Shown here: piece after piece, positions 25,832 to 35,526 of the stretch
Position numbering within the stretch: the stretch's first letter is position 1
Layout of the letters: every line of letters begins with the position of its first letter
DNA from: Parabacteroides sp. 52
GTDB taxonomy: Bacteria > Bacteroidota > Bacteroidia > Bacteroidales > Tannerellaceae
Length of the DNA stretch: 64,000 nt
Reading direction: 5' to 3'
NCBI RefSeq assembly: GCF_010500925.1
Contig: NZ_QVMG01000010.1
Span: forward strand, 30,579 to 94,578
Made by a program: the position numbers and the translations under genes
Notes under the pieces: generated by a model
Databases searched by the model: none
What the model was told of the DNA's origin: nothing
What the model saw: the letters and a program-made list of their open reading frames with translations, nothing else

Positions 25832-26851
25832 ATGCATATTACGATATTAGGGATAGAGTCTTCCTGTGATGATACATCCGCATCTGTTATCCGGGATGGG
25901 GTGATGTTGTCGAATGTGATCGCCGGACAGGCTGTGCATGAGGCTTACGGAGGGGTCGTGCCCGAGTTGGCCTCACGGGCGCACCAGCAGAATATCATCC
26001 CTGTTGTAGCGGAAGCCATCAAACAGGCGGGGATAGATAAGTCGGAATTGACAGCCGTAGCATTCACCCGCGGACCGGGGTTGATGGGTTCTCTTTTGGT
26101 GGGCACTTCTTTTGCTAAAGGATTGGCCCTTTCCCTGGATATACCTATGATCGATGTGAATCATTTGCAGGCACATGTATTGGCACATTTTATCAAAGAA
26201 AGCCCGGATGATACTACGCATCCTTCTTTCCCTTTCCTTTGCCTGCTTGTTTCGGGTGGAAACTCTCAGATCATAAAAGTGAAGAGCTACAATGAGATGG
26301 AAGTCATCGGGCAGACCATCGATGATGCAGCCGGGGAGGCTTTCGACAAATGTGCCAAGGTGATGGGATTGGGATATCCCGGTGGTCCGGTCGTAAACCG
26401 GCTGGCCAATGAAGGGGATCCGACAGCCTTTACCTTCAGCAAACCCCAAGTAGCAGGTTATGATTATAGTTTTAGCGGATTAAAGACTTCTTTTTTATAT
26501 ACGTTGAGAGATCGTTTGAAAGAAGATCCGGATTTTATAGAGAAGAACCAAAAAGATCTTTGTGCCTCTTTGCAGGCTACGGTGGTAGATATCCTGATGC
26601 ATAAACTGCGTAAGGCGGCAAAAGACCTAGGCATCAAAGAGGTCGCGGTAGCAGGTGGTGTCTCGGCAAACTCCGGCTTGCGGGATGCTTTCCAGGATCA
26701 TGCCAGACGATATGGTTGGAAGGTGTATATACCGAAGTTTGCCTTTACTACCGATAATGCGGCGATGGTTGCTATCACAGGTTATTATAAATACCTGGAT
26801 AAGGATTTTTGTCCGATAGATGCTGTTCCCTTTTCACGTGTTGTTATTTGA
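25832..26851 (+). CDS. tsaD: tRNA threonylcarbamoyladenosine (t6A37) synthase subunit TsaD
   Basis: A 339-residue cytoplasmic enzyme that transfers the threonylcarbamoyl group to A37 of ANN-decoding tRNAs. It opens with ILGIESSCDDTSAS, has the metal-binding histidines H111 and H115 (NHLQAHVLAHF), and the signature GEAFDKCAKVMGLGYPGGP and AVAGGVSANSGLR. Length and motif order match the TsaD/Kae1 family closely. The pncC-type gene starts 5 bp after its stop codon, so the two are translated from one mRNA. Confidence 0.97.
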   Translation: MHITILGIESSCDDTSASVIRDGVMLSNVIAGQAVHEAYGGVVPELASRAHQQNIIPVVAEAIKQAGIDKSELTAVAFTRGPGLMGSLLVGTSFAKGLALSLDIPMIDVNHLQAHVLAHFIKESPDDTTHPSFPFLCLLVSGGNSQIIKVKSYNEMEVIGQTIDDAAGEAFDKCAKVMGLGYPGGPVVNRLANEGDPTAFTFSKPQVAGYDYSFSGLKTSFLYTLRDRLKEDPDFIEKNQKDLCASLQATVVDILMHKLRKAAKDLGIKEVAVAGGVSANSGLRDAFQDHARRYGWKVYIPKFAFTTDNAAMVAITGYYKYLDKDFCPIDAVPFSRVVI

Positions 26852-26856
26852 AAAAT

Positions 26857-27366
26857 ATGAACAATTCGAACACTTCCGGTGCACCGCTTCCTTCCCTGGA
26901 GGAACAAATAGGGCAGCTCTTACTGGCCAAGGGATATATGTTAGGCACAGCTGAGAGTTGCACGGGCGGGCGTATCGCAAGTATGATCACTTCGCTTCCG
27001 GGCAGCTCCCGTTATTTTGCCGGGGGTATAGTCTCCTACAGTAATGCGGTCAAAAGCCATGTCCTGGGTGTTTCTATCCGGGATTTGGACCGATTCGGTG
27101 CCGTGAGTCATCCGGTTGTCGAACAGATGGTGTCGGGCGCCCTATCGGTGTTGGGCTGCGATTGTGCAGTAGCTACTTCGGGCATTGCCGGTCCGGGTGG
27201 AGGAACACCCGGAAAGCCGGTAGGCACCGTTTACATTGCCGCCGCTACCCCTGACAAGGTAAAGGTTCTATCTTGTCATTTTGAGGGAGACCGGGCAGAA
27301 GTCATCCGGCAATCTGCCGAGAAAGCCCTCACACTGTTGGGCGACTTGCTCTCTTCAAACAGTTGA
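26857..27366 (+). CDS. pncC: CinA C-terminal domain protein, nicotinamide mononucleotide deamidase
   Basis: A 169-residue stand-alone CinA C-terminal domain. Family members hydrolyse the amide of nicotinamide mononucleotide to recycle NAD. The diagnostic segments are GTAESCTGGRIASMIT, FAGGIVSYSNAVK and the Ser-Gly loop ATSGIAGPGGGTPGKPVGTVYIA. The start is placed at ATG 26857, 5 bp after tsaD, giving MNNSNTS; a longer reading overlapping tsaD is less likely. It ends 2 bp from the convergent beta-galactosidase stop codon, leaving no room for a separate terminator. Confidence 0.92.
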   Translation: MNNSNTSGAPLPSLEEQIGQLLLAKGYMLGTAESCTGGRIASMITSLPGSSRYFAGGIVSYSNAVKSHVLGVSIRDLDRFGAVSHPVVEQMVSGALSVLGCDCAVATSGIAGPGGGTPGKPVGTVYIAAATPDKVKVLSCHFEGDRAEVIRQSAEKALTLLGDLLSSNS

Positions 27367-27368
27367 TA

Positions 27369-29873
27369 TCACTCTTCGTTTATCAATTCAATCTTCGCGC
27401 TCCTTACGCCGGGTGCAGACGCTTCAAATAGAATAACTCCCGGTTTCTCGGAGGTTTGCACAATCGCAGTCAGTTCTCCTTTGAACAGAGACATTTGCGG
27501 CAGATGGAAAAGCTCCAGGTTTGTCGGATCCCCATTGGCAGCCGCCCGGAAAGAGCCTGCTCCGCGTACCTGGAATTTTATTTTGTGTGCCGCATCCGGG
27601 CAGAGGTTTCCTTGTTTATCCACGACCCGCACATGGATAAAAGAAAGGTCTTTGCCGTCAGCCTGTAAGCGGGTACGATCCGCTGTCAACTCAATATGGT
27701 GCGGCTTGCCGGCTGTATGAATTTCTTCTTCTGCTACGGCATTACCCTCTTTGTCGTAGGCTACTACTTTTAACGTGCCCGGTTCATAGACTGTTTCCAT
27801 CCACATCAGGCGATACCGCTTTTGTCGTTCCAGGGAAGCCAGTGCTTCTTTGCTGCCGCTGGCATCTAATTGAACAGACAAATCCTTGGTACGTTTTCCC
27901 TGGCTTTTCCCATTGATAAACAATTCGGCTGTCGGCCAGTTGGTATAAACGAAGACGGGTGTAGTCTCTCCCTCACGTCCCGGCCAGGTCCAATGCGGTA
28001 GTATATGCAATGTGCGTTCGGTTTTATTCCAATGGCTGCGATACAGGTAATACCGATCTTTGGGTATACCCGCCAGGTCGATAATGCCAAAGAGGGAGCT
28101 GTGGCTGGGCCAGTCGGTATAATAAGGTGTCGGTTCTCCCAGGTAGTCAAAGCCTGTCCACACAAATTCCCCGATACAGTAAGGTAGGTCTTCCTGGTGG
28201 ATAAAATCATCCTCGGGCAGGTTAGACCAACTGCAATGTTCCAGGTCGTATCCGCTGCTTTGGTGGTCGTCGTATTTGACCATAGCTTTTCTTTCGATAG
28301 GGAATTTGTATACACCTCTTGAACTCACTGTAGAAACCGTTTCGCTTCCCAAAAGTATCTGTTGAGGCAGTTTTTTATATGCTTCCTGGTATACAGGCAG
28401 GCGGTAGTTGAAGCCGACAACATCCATGGTGGCAGCGAAGTTGTTGTTTATGACCGTTTGTCCCTGATCCAGTCCGTTTGTTACCGGACGGGTAGGGTCT
28501 TCCCGGTGGCATATATCCTGTAGGTAACGGGCCAGTTTATTTCCTCCTTCGGTATATTGGTCGGGTACTTCATTGCCGATACACCACATCACCACACTGG
28601 GATTGTTACGGAAATGATGGAGCAAATGGACCATGTCTTTTTCAGCCCATTCGTCAAAGAAAAGGTTATATCCGTTTTTACATTTGGGCGTTTTCCATTC
28701 ATCAAAACTCTCTACCATCACCATCATCCCCATCTCGTCGCAAGCTCTGACAAGCTCGGGTGCCGGCATATTATGCGAGGTACGGATGGCATTACAACCC
28801 ATTTCTTTGAGGATACGGATCTGGCGCCGGATAGCCGCCTCGTTGACTGCCGCACCCAAAGGACCCAGGTCATGGTGGTTACATACCCCTTTAAACATTA
28901 TTTTTTCTCCATTGAGGAAGAAGCCTTTATCCGGTACAATCTCGATGGAACGAATGCCAAAGGTAGTACTGTATTCATCTTTCAATGTCTCTCCATCGTA
29001 CAAACGTGAAACCGCCTTGTACAACTCGGGATAACGAGGCGACCACAGGCGTGGCGTCTGAATGATGGCTTCCTGCGAGAAACAGTCCGCATCGAAAGAG
29101 GATAACTGGGAGCGTGTTTCAAGAATACGTGTCCCGTTGGGATTCCATATCTCGGTTACGAGGCTGTATTGCGCGGCCTCGGTATTGTCCGGACGATGGA
29201 TTTTTGTTTTAAGGTTCACCCGTGCAAACGCCGTATTCACCTGCGGGGTGGTGATCTGTGTGCCCCAGACGGGAATATGCGCCTCTTCCGTAAGGATCAG
29301 ATGCACATGGCGATAGAGTCCGGCTCCCGGATACCAACGGGAGGACTCCGGCAGATTCTCTAAACGTACAGCCAAGAGATTTTCTTTTCCCGGTTTGACA
29401 TAGGCTGTGATGTCAAAATGAAAGGCATTGTAGCCATAAGGCCAATATCCTACTTTCTGTCCGTTCACATAGACATTGGCCTGGCTCATCGCTCCGTCAA
29501 AGAGAAGGCTTACCCGCTTGCCAGCAGTAAACTCTGATAAGTCTAAAGTCGTGCGATACCAGCCGACACCGACAAAAGGCAGTCCGCCCGTGCGTCCGGC
29601 ATGTGCCTGGGCTTGGGTTTGTCCGTCTTGTTGGATGGCCACTTCCTGCAAATCATTATAAGGACTGAAAGGACCATAGATCGCCCAGTCGTGGGGAACC
29701 GTTACCGATTCCCAGTCCTTGTCATTGTAAGTAGCAAGAGTAAATTCCGGTTGATCCTCCCGGGTGAATTTCCAGTTTTTCTCTAAAGAAAACACCTGGC
29801 GGACTTGTGCAAAAGAAAATAAAGGACACAATGCGAATAGGATTGTGAGTAGATAAAGAACCGTTTTTTTCAT
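27369..29873 (-). CDS. GH2 beta-galactosidase-type enzyme, exported
   Basis: An 834-residue secreted glycoside hydrolase family 2 enzyme. After a signal peptide (1-22) come the jelly-roll sugar-binding domain (about 25-200, with WKFTREDQPEF, VPHDWAIYGPF and GVGWYRTTLDL), an immunoglobulin-like domain (200-310), the TIM barrel (310-610) and C-terminal beta domains. The acid/base is E435 in WCIGNEVPD and the nucleophile is E511 in LLGSETVST. GFFLNGEKIMFKGVCNHHD is the usual barrel entry. The architecture fits beta-galactosidases of Bacteroidota that attack galactans or host glycans; other GH2 activities cannot be excluded. A TATTTTTG box lies 42 bp upstream. No SusC/SusD pair is adjacent, so it is a free-standing enzyme here. 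Confidence 0.87.
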   Translation of the reverse strand: MKKTVLYLLTILFALCPLFSFAQVRQVFSLEKNWKFTREDQPEFTLATYNDKDWESVTVPHDWAIYGPFSPYNDLQEVAIQQDGQTQAQAHAGRTGGLPFVGVGWYRTTLDLSEFTAGKRVSLLFDGAMSQANVYVNGQKVGYWPYGYNAFHFDITAYVKPGKENLLAVRLENLPESSRWYPGAGLYRHVHLILTEEAHIPVWGTQITTPQVNTAFARVNLKTKIHRPDNTEAAQYSLVTEIWNPNGTRILETRSQLSSFDADCFSQEAIIQTPRLWSPRYPELYKAVSRLYDGETLKDEYSTTFGIRSIEIVPDKGFFLNGEKIMFKGVCNHHDLGPLGAAVNEAAIRRQIRILKEMGCNAIRTSHNMPAPELVRACDEMGMMVMVESFDEWKTPKCKNGYNLFFDEWAEKDMVHLLHHFRNNPSVVMWCIGNEVPDQYTEGGNKLARYLQDICHREDPTRPVTNGLDQGQTVINNNFAATMDVVGFNYRLPVYQEAYKKLPQQILLGSETVSTVSSRGVYKFPIERKAMVKYDDHQSSGYDLEHCSWSNLPEDDFIHQEDLPYCIGEFVWTGFDYLGEPTPYYTDWPSHSSLFGIIDLAGIPKDRYYLYRSHWNKTERTLHILPHWTWPGREGETTPVFVYTNWPTAELFINGKSQGKRTKDLSVQLDASGSKEALASLERQKRYRLMWMETVYEPGTLKVVAYDKEGNAVAEEEIHTAGKPHHIELTADRTRLQADGKDLSFIHVRVVDKQGNLCPDAAHKIKFQVRGAGSFRAAANGDPTNLELFHLPQMSLFKGELTAIVQTSEKPGVILFEASAPGVRSAKIELINEE

Positions 29874-29914
29874 ATTTTTCTATTTTAGACAAAGAGATTA
29901 TACGACAGAATCAA

Positions 29915-29922
29915 CAAAAATA
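29915..29922 (-). promoter_or_regulatory. -7 box of the GH2 gene
   Basis: The minus strand reads TATTTTTG (TAnnTTTG), predicting a start near 29908 and a leader of about 35 nt. No TTTG -33 element at ideal spacing. Confidence 0.4.
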
Positions 29923-30001
29923 ATTAAATTGCATGATAATGAAATGTTTTGGCCGAACAATTTACCTGTTTGTTTGTTTCTGTATATAAGCTGAAAATGT
30001 T

Positions 30002-30009
30002 TATGTTTG
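30002..30009 (+). promoter_or_regulatory. -7 box of the sensor kinase gene
   Basis: TATGTTTG matches TAnnTTTG, about 75 bp upstream of the ATG at 30084. A TTTG lies 25 bp further upstream, longer than the usual spacing, so the assignment is tentative. Confidence 0.35.
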
Positions 30010-30083
30010 CCTATATAGACAAGTCATTTATTTGTCAGGATAGCGTCGTAAGTCTTTAGTTTTAATGCCATAGTTTGTTTATA

Positions 30084-32798
30084 ATGAAGTGTGTGAACCT
30101 GATTCTATATAAGGGGTATTCTCTGTTTATTGCTTTAATGACCCTGTTCCCTTTCGCTCTGTCTGCCAATGAATCGGTGGATGGTGCCCCGTCCTCCGAT
30201 TATATATTGATGCTTAACCCGGATGCAGAAACCTGCGCCTGGGGGCATATGCTTATTCCTCCTTTAAGTGAAGAGTTGAGTCGCAGGCATCCCGACCTGG
30301 AGGTGCGGGTAGAATATATGTATGGCCTGGGCATGACGACGGAAGAAGAAATAACGGCATTCAAAAAGAAGCTGTTTACCCAATATGCCAAGGCACCGGC
30401 TTACCTGATGCTCTTCGAATCTGATATGTATGGCTTTTTAGAGAAAGACATAGATGCCTATTGGGGACAGGACATACCTACGTTGGTATTAGCCCGGCAG
30501 GAATATACAGGCCCGGCTCATTATTACCTGGAACGCAAAGCCATACCGGAAAAAGAACGCATCTCTTTCGCCTCCCTTACTGCTACCCGTAAAAACCTGC
30601 ATGTTGTATTAAATCCTTTTGATATTCAAGGAACGCTTGCTCTTATGAAAGAAATGCTTCCGCAGATGAATAAATTGGTGTTTGTGGCGGATGCCCGTTA
30701 TATAAGTGCCCAAAACCAAGAGGATATACAGGAAATAGTGAAAAAGAACTACCCGGAATGGGAGATGGAAACGCTGTTGCCGGATAATCTGACGACCGAC
30801 GCCTTGATCCGTAAATTCCGCCAAGCCCACCCTAAGGATGGTTTTCTCTATTTTACCTGGTTCAATAATGATTTAACAGGAGACAAAGATCTTTACCTGC
30901 AAACCAATGCGTACCGTATATTCAGTTTGTATGTGAATTCTCCCATCTTTACGATAAATGATGTCGGCCTGAAAGAGAGTGGTATGCTGGGAGGCAGTTA
31001 TACACGTGCGGAACAGGTGATGGAGACCACTTTGCAGGCCATGGAAAAGATTATTAACGGGGAACAAACCCCTGGGATCATTCATACCCCCGAACCGATT
31101 CCGACCTTCAACTACCTGGCGATGTTAAACCATCATATTCCCTTGGCTGTCATCCCTTCGAATACCTATCTGTACAACCGTCCCCTGAGTTTTCTGGAAA
31201 GAAATAAGAAGCTTATCCTGGGCTTGGCTATCATCCTGTTCCTGAGCATTCTTTTTACTCGCCTTATTTTGCTTTTTAAAACGCGTAAGATGCAGGACAA
31301 AGAACTTAAATTATTGGAGAAATATGGTGATTTGTTTAACAATATGCCCATTGGTTACCAACAAGAACAATTAGTATTCGATGAAGCAGGGGAGCCTGTC
31401 GATTACATCGTTACTGATATTAATCCCAGCTTTGAAGAACAATGGGTGCCTCGCGAACAAATCGTGGGCAAAAGAGGCAGCGAGACCTATCCGGAGATAC
31501 TTCCCGATCTGGTGGAGATTTATAAAACCTTATTGAAAGATAAGAATGAAAAGGGTAACTTCTCTTATTATAATAAAGATTCGGACCGCTATTTCAGTGT
31601 GATTATTTCCGCCTCCAGCACCCCCGGTTGCATGGATGTCTTTTTCGCTGATACGACGGAATTATATAAAACGCAACGTCTTCTGCAAACGGTAAACAAT
31701 AAACTCTCCATGTCTCTGGATATTGCCAATATCACTCCCTGGAAATGGGATCTGCAGACGCAAATGATTTTGTGTGATGTGAATGACCGTCTTCAAGCGA
31801 TCGCTGGAGAAATAAAAGAAGAAAAACACATACTGATGCCGCAGGAAGACTACCTGTCTCGCATTCATGAAGAGGATAAAAAGCTTGTGGCAGAACGATA
31901 CAAAGACCTGATAACCGGTAAGGTCGATGTCGTGAAGAATGAATATAGGATTGCTACTGTGAGCGAGGGGCAGCCGACGTGGGACTGGGTAGAGGTGCAT
32001 GCCACGGTGGAGAAAAAAGATGAAAAAGGCCGTCCGCTTTCCCTGGTCGGTTCTTCACTCAATATTACCGACAGGAAAAATATCGAACAGGAACTGCGCG
32101 ATGCCAAACACAAAGCCGAAGAATCAAACCGACTGAAATCGGCTTTCCTGGCCAATATGAGTCATGAGATCCGTACCCCGTTGAATGCCATTGTTGGCTT
32201 CTCCAATATCCTGATTTCGACAGAGGACGAGAATGAAAAACAGGAGTATATCCGTATCATAGAGAAGAATAACACCCTTTTGTTGCAATTGGTCAGTGAC
32301 ATTTTAGACCTTTCCAAGATGGAAGCCGGCACGATGGAATATCAGTATACGGATGTGGATATAAATGCGTTGTTGAATGAACAGTTGGAGGCGATCCGCG
32401 ACAGGGCGGCTTCCGGCGTGAAGGTGGTGTTCGACAACTGGCTTCCGGACTGTTCTATACATACGGAGAAGACCCGCTTGAATCAGGTGTTTTCCAATCT
32501 TTTATCCAATGCGGTTAAGTTTACCTCGCAAGGAAGCATTCGTTTCGGTTATAAACAGGAAAAGGAAGGCGAGTTGTATTTTTATGTCTCTGATACGGGC
32601 AGTGGTATCTCGCCGGAGCAATTGGAAAAAGTCTTTGGCCGTTTTGTGCAACTGAATCCTTTCTCTCAAGGAACAGGATTGGGCTTATCGCTTTGCAAAG
32701 TCATTGTGCAGCAATTGGGAGGCGAGATCGGTGCCGAATCGAAAGAAGGCGAAGGAACCACCTTCTGGTTCACCCTGCCTTGTCAAACTTGTATATAA
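30084..32798 (+). CDS. Sensor histidine kinase with periplasmic binding-protein-like domain and PAS domains
   Basis: A 904-residue membrane sensor. A signal peptide (1-28) leads into a periplasmic region (to about 365) with the look of the ABC substrate-binding (ABC_sub_bind-like) fold: [26 protein letters not shown] and [14 protein letters not shown] membrane helix (about 375-395) is followed by two PAS-type domains (about 410-530 and 535-665), a HisKA domain with H694 ([16 protein letters not shown]), and an HATPase domain ([24 protein letters not shown]). There is no receiver or DNA-binding domain, and no response regulator gene is next to it, so it must signal to a partner elsewhere. Start set at the ATG 30084, not the upstream TTG at 30075. 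Ligand unknown. Confidence 0.85.
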   Translation: MKCVNLILYKGYSLFIALMTLFPFALSANESVDGAPSSDYILMLNPDAETCAWGHMLIPPLSEELSRRHPDLEVRVEYMYGLGMTTEEEITAFKKKLFTQYAKAPAYLMLFESDMYGFLEKDIDAYWGQDIPTLVLARQEYTGPAHYYLERKAIPEKERISFASLTATRKNLHVVLNPFDIQGTLALMKEMLPQMNKLVFVADARYISAQNQEDIQEIVKKNYPEWEMETLLPDNLTTDALIRKFRQAHPKDGFLYFTWFNNDLTGDKDLYLQTNAYRIFSLYVNSPIFTINDVGLKESGMLGGSYTRAEQVMETTLQAMEKIINGEQTPGIIHTPEPIPTFNYLAMLNHHIPLAVIPSNTYLYNRPLSFLERNKKLILGLAIILFLSILFTRLILLFKTRKMQDKELKLLEKYGDLFNNMPIGYQQEQLVFDEAGEPVDYIVTDINPSFEEQWVPREQIVGKRGSETYPEILPDLVEIYKTLLKDKNEKGNFSYYNKDSDRYFSVIISASSTPGCMDVFFADTTELYKTQRLLQTVNNKLSMSLDIANITPWKWDLQTQMILCDVNDRLQAIAGEIKEEKHILMPQEDYLSRIHEEDKKLVAERYKDLITGKVDVVKNEYRIATVSEGQPTWDWVEVHATVEKKDEKGRPLSLVGSSLNITDRKNIEQELRDAKHKAEESNRLKSAFLANMSHEIRTPLNAIVGFSNILISTEDENEKQEYIRIIEKNNTLLLQLVSDILDLSKMEAGTMEYQYTDVDINALLNEQLEAIRDRAASGVKVVFDNWLPDCSIHTEKTRLNQVFSNLLSNAVKFTSQGSIRFGYKQEKEGELYFYVSDTGSGISPEQLEKVFGRFVQLNPFSQGTGLGLSLCKVIVQQLGGEIGAESKEGEGTTFWFTLPCQTCI

Positions 32799-32848
32799 TA
32801 CTTCTTTTTTTACGGATAATTCCCTTGTTTCACGGGGATAAATAAAAT

Positions 32849-32932
32849 TGCCGACGTATGTCAGCACAATTGCCGATATATATCGGCACAAGTGTCGACA
32901 ATTATCAGCACAAGTGTCGACGACTATCGACA
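32849..32932. repeat. Palindromic array B: four 18-bp units, 22-bp period
   Basis: Four imperfect palindromes start at 32849, 32871, 32893 and 32915 with spacers CAAT, CAAG and CAAG. The second unit, TGCCGATATATATCGGCA, is a perfect palindrome. The last three units and both CAAG spacers are almost identical to the last three of array A 11.8 kb away. The array is bounded by AATAAAAT on the left and CTTTTATT on the right, again giving outward T-rich ends on both strands. It lies between convergent genes (sensor kinase and DUF5715). Confidence 0.9.
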
Positions 32933-33023
32933 CTTTTATTTCTCCGCATCTTGAGATACACCAAACACTGTTTTTCCTTCCACTTACAGAGATATTCTGT
33001 AGGGTTTGTCTGTTTGTGTTTTT

Positions 33024-33671
33024 TTACCGGGCGGTGATATGGAAACAACCTTGTTTGCGTTCGTGTTTGATATAACACCGGTCAGCCTTGCGTAGGTCGC
33101 GCAATACCATGGCTAGTACCATTTTAAGTTGGTCTTCTTGGATATGCAAGGTGTCTTTTTCGTCTATCTTGGTGTAACGAACCCAGGAAATATCGAAGGT
33201 CGTACCATAGAGATGTGCCGAATGGGTGGTAGAGTTGACATTCCGTTTCTTCAGATTGTGGATGTCGTCTGCCGTACGGGTGACGCTTGTTACTTTTATT
33301 TTATAGAGGGAGGCATTGTGGTTGTAGAGTGAATCCTGGAAGTTTTTGCCAATATCCTCTAAGAGGGTTGCAGCCTGTGGCACGAGGAAAGGGATGGAAT
33401 GTTTTAATTCTTCTACTTCGTACAAGTCATTGGTTTTTATCTCCACCATCTTTTGAGAGGCTCGTTTGGCCTCTTCGCGGGAGGAGACCGGCCGGATTCC
33501 GATTGTTGTGGCAGCGCCTATATGCAGGTCGTTCAGGTCATTGAAATCCCGGTTGTAACTGCCCGTATACCAGATCCGTTTGAGTTCGCCTCGCTTTTCT
33601 TTGCATGAGGCAAAAGAAATCATAACCACTAATACGATACATATAACTTTGTTTGTGTGCGCTCTTCCCAT
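33024..33671 (-). CDS. DUF5715 family lipoprotein, M15 peptidase-like
   Basis: A 215-residue exported protein with a lipoprotein-type signal ending at C23 (SFASC). The C-terminal half contains SAHLYGTTFDISW (residues 151-163) and ends in CFHITAR. This matches the zinc-binding pattern SxHxxGxxxD ... H of the M15/VanY-type D-Ala-D-Ala carboxypeptidase fold, with H153, D160 and H211 as candidate ligands. It may cleave or bind peptidoglycan cross-bridges; the zinc site is inferred only. The family is recorded as DUF5715. It is followed at its 3' end by array B. A TACTTTTG promoter box is 23 bp upstream. Confidence 0.75.
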   Translation of the reverse strand: MGRAHTNKVICIVLVVMISFASCKEKRGELKRIWYTGSYNRDFNDLNDLHIGAATTIGIRPVSSREEAKRASQKMVEIKTNDLYEVEELKHSIPFLVPQAATLLEDIGKNFQDSLYNHNASLYKIKVTSVTRTADDIHNLKKRNVNSTTHSAHLYGTTFDISWVRYTKIDEKDTLHIQEDQLKMVLAMVLRDLRKADRCYIKHERKQGCFHITAR

Positions 33672-33693
33672 CTCTTTTTTTCTATTCCGGTGA

Positions 33694-33701
33694 CAAAAGT
33701 A
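33694..33701 (-). promoter_or_regulatory. -7 box of the DUF5715 gene
   Basis: The minus strand reads TACTTTTG, matching TAnnTTTG, with a predicted start about 15 nt before the ATG at 33671. Confidence 0.5.
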
Positions 33702-33753
33702 AGAATTTAAATAAATGCTTCAAACAGCACGGCGTTCCTTGGTAGAATAATAT

Positions 33754-33761
33754 TACTTTTG
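33754..33761 (+). promoter_or_regulatory. -7 box of the amino-sugar kinase-murQ operon
   Basis: TACTTTTG, predicted start near 33768, divergent from the DUF5715 promoter 53 bp away. Confidence 0.5.
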
Positions 33762-33824
33762 TAGGAACGAATAAACATGTATCCTTTGGGAATACCCGGG
33801 GAGGTCGCTTTAATCTTTCAATGT

Positions 33825-34658
33825 ATGATATTAATTGCAGATAGTGGTTCTACGAAAACCCATTGGTGTCTGGCAGAACAAGGAGTTGGGATTCGACAGA
33901 TAGTCACCGCCGGAGCCAATCCTTATTTCCAGACAATAGAAGAAATAATAGAAGAGTTGAGTGTTTCTCTTTTTCCTCAGATAAAAGAAGAACGGTTGGA
34001 TGCGGTATACTTTTATGGAGCGGGATGTGCATTTCCGGAGAAGAATCAGATCCTTTCTCAGTTTCTTTCAGAGGCATTACATGCTCCGGTAGAGGTATAT
34101 AGCGATTTGATGGGAGCAGCCCGGGCATTGTGTGGCAAGTATCCCGGTATTGCTTGTATCTTAGGGACAGGCTCGAACTCTTGTTTGTATGACGGTGTTG
34201 AGATCGTTGAACATACCCCTGCTTTGGGATTTATCCTGGGTGATGAAGGCAGTGGGGCTGTTTTGGGCAAACAGTTGGTCAGTGATTGTCTGAAAAAACA
34301 ATTGCCGGAACATATCATTGAGAAGTTTATGGAGCAATATGGATTGACTACCGAAACGATCTTGGAGCGGGTATACCGTCAGCCTTTCCCGAATCGTTTC
34401 CTGGCGGTGCTTTCCGGCTTTTTGTTGGAGAATATAACCGAGCCCTCTTTGCATGCCCTTGTCTACAATGGCTTTAAGGCTTTTTTGCAGCGGAATGTAA
34501 AACCATACAAAGGATCCGATAAATACCCTATTCATTTCATCGGTTCTATTGCTCATTTTTACCAGGCTGTATTGCGGGAGGCCATTCTTTCGGAAGACAT
34601 GCTTCCCGGTATCATCGTGCAATCTCCCATAGAGGGGCTGATCAATTATCATGTATAA
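33825..34658 (+). CDS. BadF/BadG-family amino-sugar kinase (MurNAc/GlcNAc kinase)
   Basis: A 277-residue ASKHA-fold kinase. The phosphate-1 loop is at the very N-terminus (ILIADSGSTKTHW, residues 2-14), followed by the GCAFPEKNQ, ACILGTGSNSC and GFILGDEGSGAVLGK signatures of the N-acetylglucosamine kinase-like branch. The murQ gene starts 9 bp downstream, which points to phosphorylation of N-acetylmuramic acid released from peptidoglycan, as known for the kinase paired with MurQ in Tannerella. GlcNAc is an alternative substrate. The start is set at ATG 33825 directly before the first strand; the upstream ATG 33777 would add 16 residues not expected in the family. Confidence 0.82.
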   Translation: MILIADSGSTKTHWCLAEQGVGIRQIVTAGANPYFQTIEEIIEELSVSLFPQIKEERLDAVYFYGAGCAFPEKNQILSQFLSEALHAPVEVYSDLMGAARALCGKYPGIACILGTGSNSCLYDGVEIVEHTPALGFILGDEGSGAVLGKQLVSDCLKKQLPEHIIEKFMEQYGLTTETILERVYRQPFPNRFLAVLSGFLLENITEPSLHALVYNGFKAFLQRNVKPYKGSDKYPIHFIGSIAHFYQAVLREAILSEDMLPGIIVQSPIEGLINYHV

Positions 34659-34667
34659 TCACGGAGG

Positions 34668-35498
34668 ATGGAATATCAGAAAATAACAGAAAGTGCCTCT
34701 TTGTACGATAGACTGGAGGAGATGTCGGTGCAAGAACTTTTGCAGAATATCAACCGGGAGGATCAGAAAGTAGCCTTCGCCGTACAAAAAGAAATCCCCC
34801 AAATCGAACGTTTGGTAAAAGGCATTGTCGAACGCATGAAACAGGGCGGGCGGCTGTTTTATGTAGGGGCGGGGACAAGCGGTCGCTTGGGTGTTTTGGA
34901 TGCCTCGGAAATACCTCCTACCTTCGGCGTTGCCAATACCTTTGTCATCGGATGTATTGCCGGTGGGGACAAAGCCTTGCGTAACCCGGTCGAATCCGCA
35001 GAAGACGATATGGAAAAGGCCTGGCAAGAACTTGAATCTTACCATATTAGTCCGAAGGACGTTGTGGTGGGTATTGCCGCTTCGGGTACGACCCCGTATG
35101 TGATAGGAGTGCTTCGGACAGCGCGCAAACAAGGCATCCTGACAGCATCTATTGCTTGCAATCCTTCTTCACCGATGGCCCGGGAAGCCGATATAGCGAT
35201 TGAACCGGTCGTGGGACCGGAGTTTGTCACCGGGAGCACACGGATGAAAAGCGGCACCGCACAAAAGATGGTCTTAAATATGATCTCTACTGCAACGATG
35301 ATACAATTGGGACGTGTCAAAGGAAACCGGATGGTGAATATGCAACTCACCAATCAGAAATTGATCGACCGGGGAGCCCGTATGTTGATGGAGGAGCTGC
35401 AGCTCGACTATGAGCAGGCCAGGCAGCTCTTATTGTTGCATGGATCGGTACAGGAAGCGATCGACTCTTTCCCGCGTCAATGGCGATTAAATCAGTAA
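34668..35498 (+). CDS. murQ: N-acetylmuramic acid 6-phosphate etherase
   Basis: A 276-residue cytoplasmic SIS-domain enzyme that splits the lactyl ether of MurNAc 6-phosphate to give GlcNAc 6-phosphate, a step in recycling peptidoglycan sugars. It shows FYVGAGTSGRLGVLDASEIPPTFG with catalytic E81, the second candidate acid E112 in PVESAEDD, GIAASGTTPYVIGVL and the highly conserved VTGSTRMKSGTAQKMVLNM. The length is close to the usual 290-300. It is translated right after the kinase gene (9-bp gap), so the two enzymes act in sequence. Confidence 0.97.
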   Translation: MEYQKITESASLYDRLEEMSVQELLQNINREDQKVAFAVQKEIPQIERLVKGIVERMKQGGRLFYVGAGTSGRLGVLDASEIPPTFGVANTFVIGCIAGGDKALRNPVESAEDDMEKAWQELESYHISPKDVVVGIAASGTTPYVIGVLRTARKQGILTASIACNPSSPMAREADIAIEPVVGPEFVTGSTRMKSGTAQKMVLNMISTATMIQLGRVKGNRMVNMQLTNQKLIDRGARMLMEELQLDYEQARQLLLLHGSVQEAIDSFPRQWRLNQ

Positions 35499-35526
35499 AC
35501 CCTATCCGAGAGCAATTAAGTTTTAT

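Noticed and set aside
26809..26856. Longer start of the pncC-type gene overlapping tsaD
   Set aside because: The added residues are antifamily in composition (Cys-rich), and the ATG 5 bp after tsaD gives the normal N-terminus.
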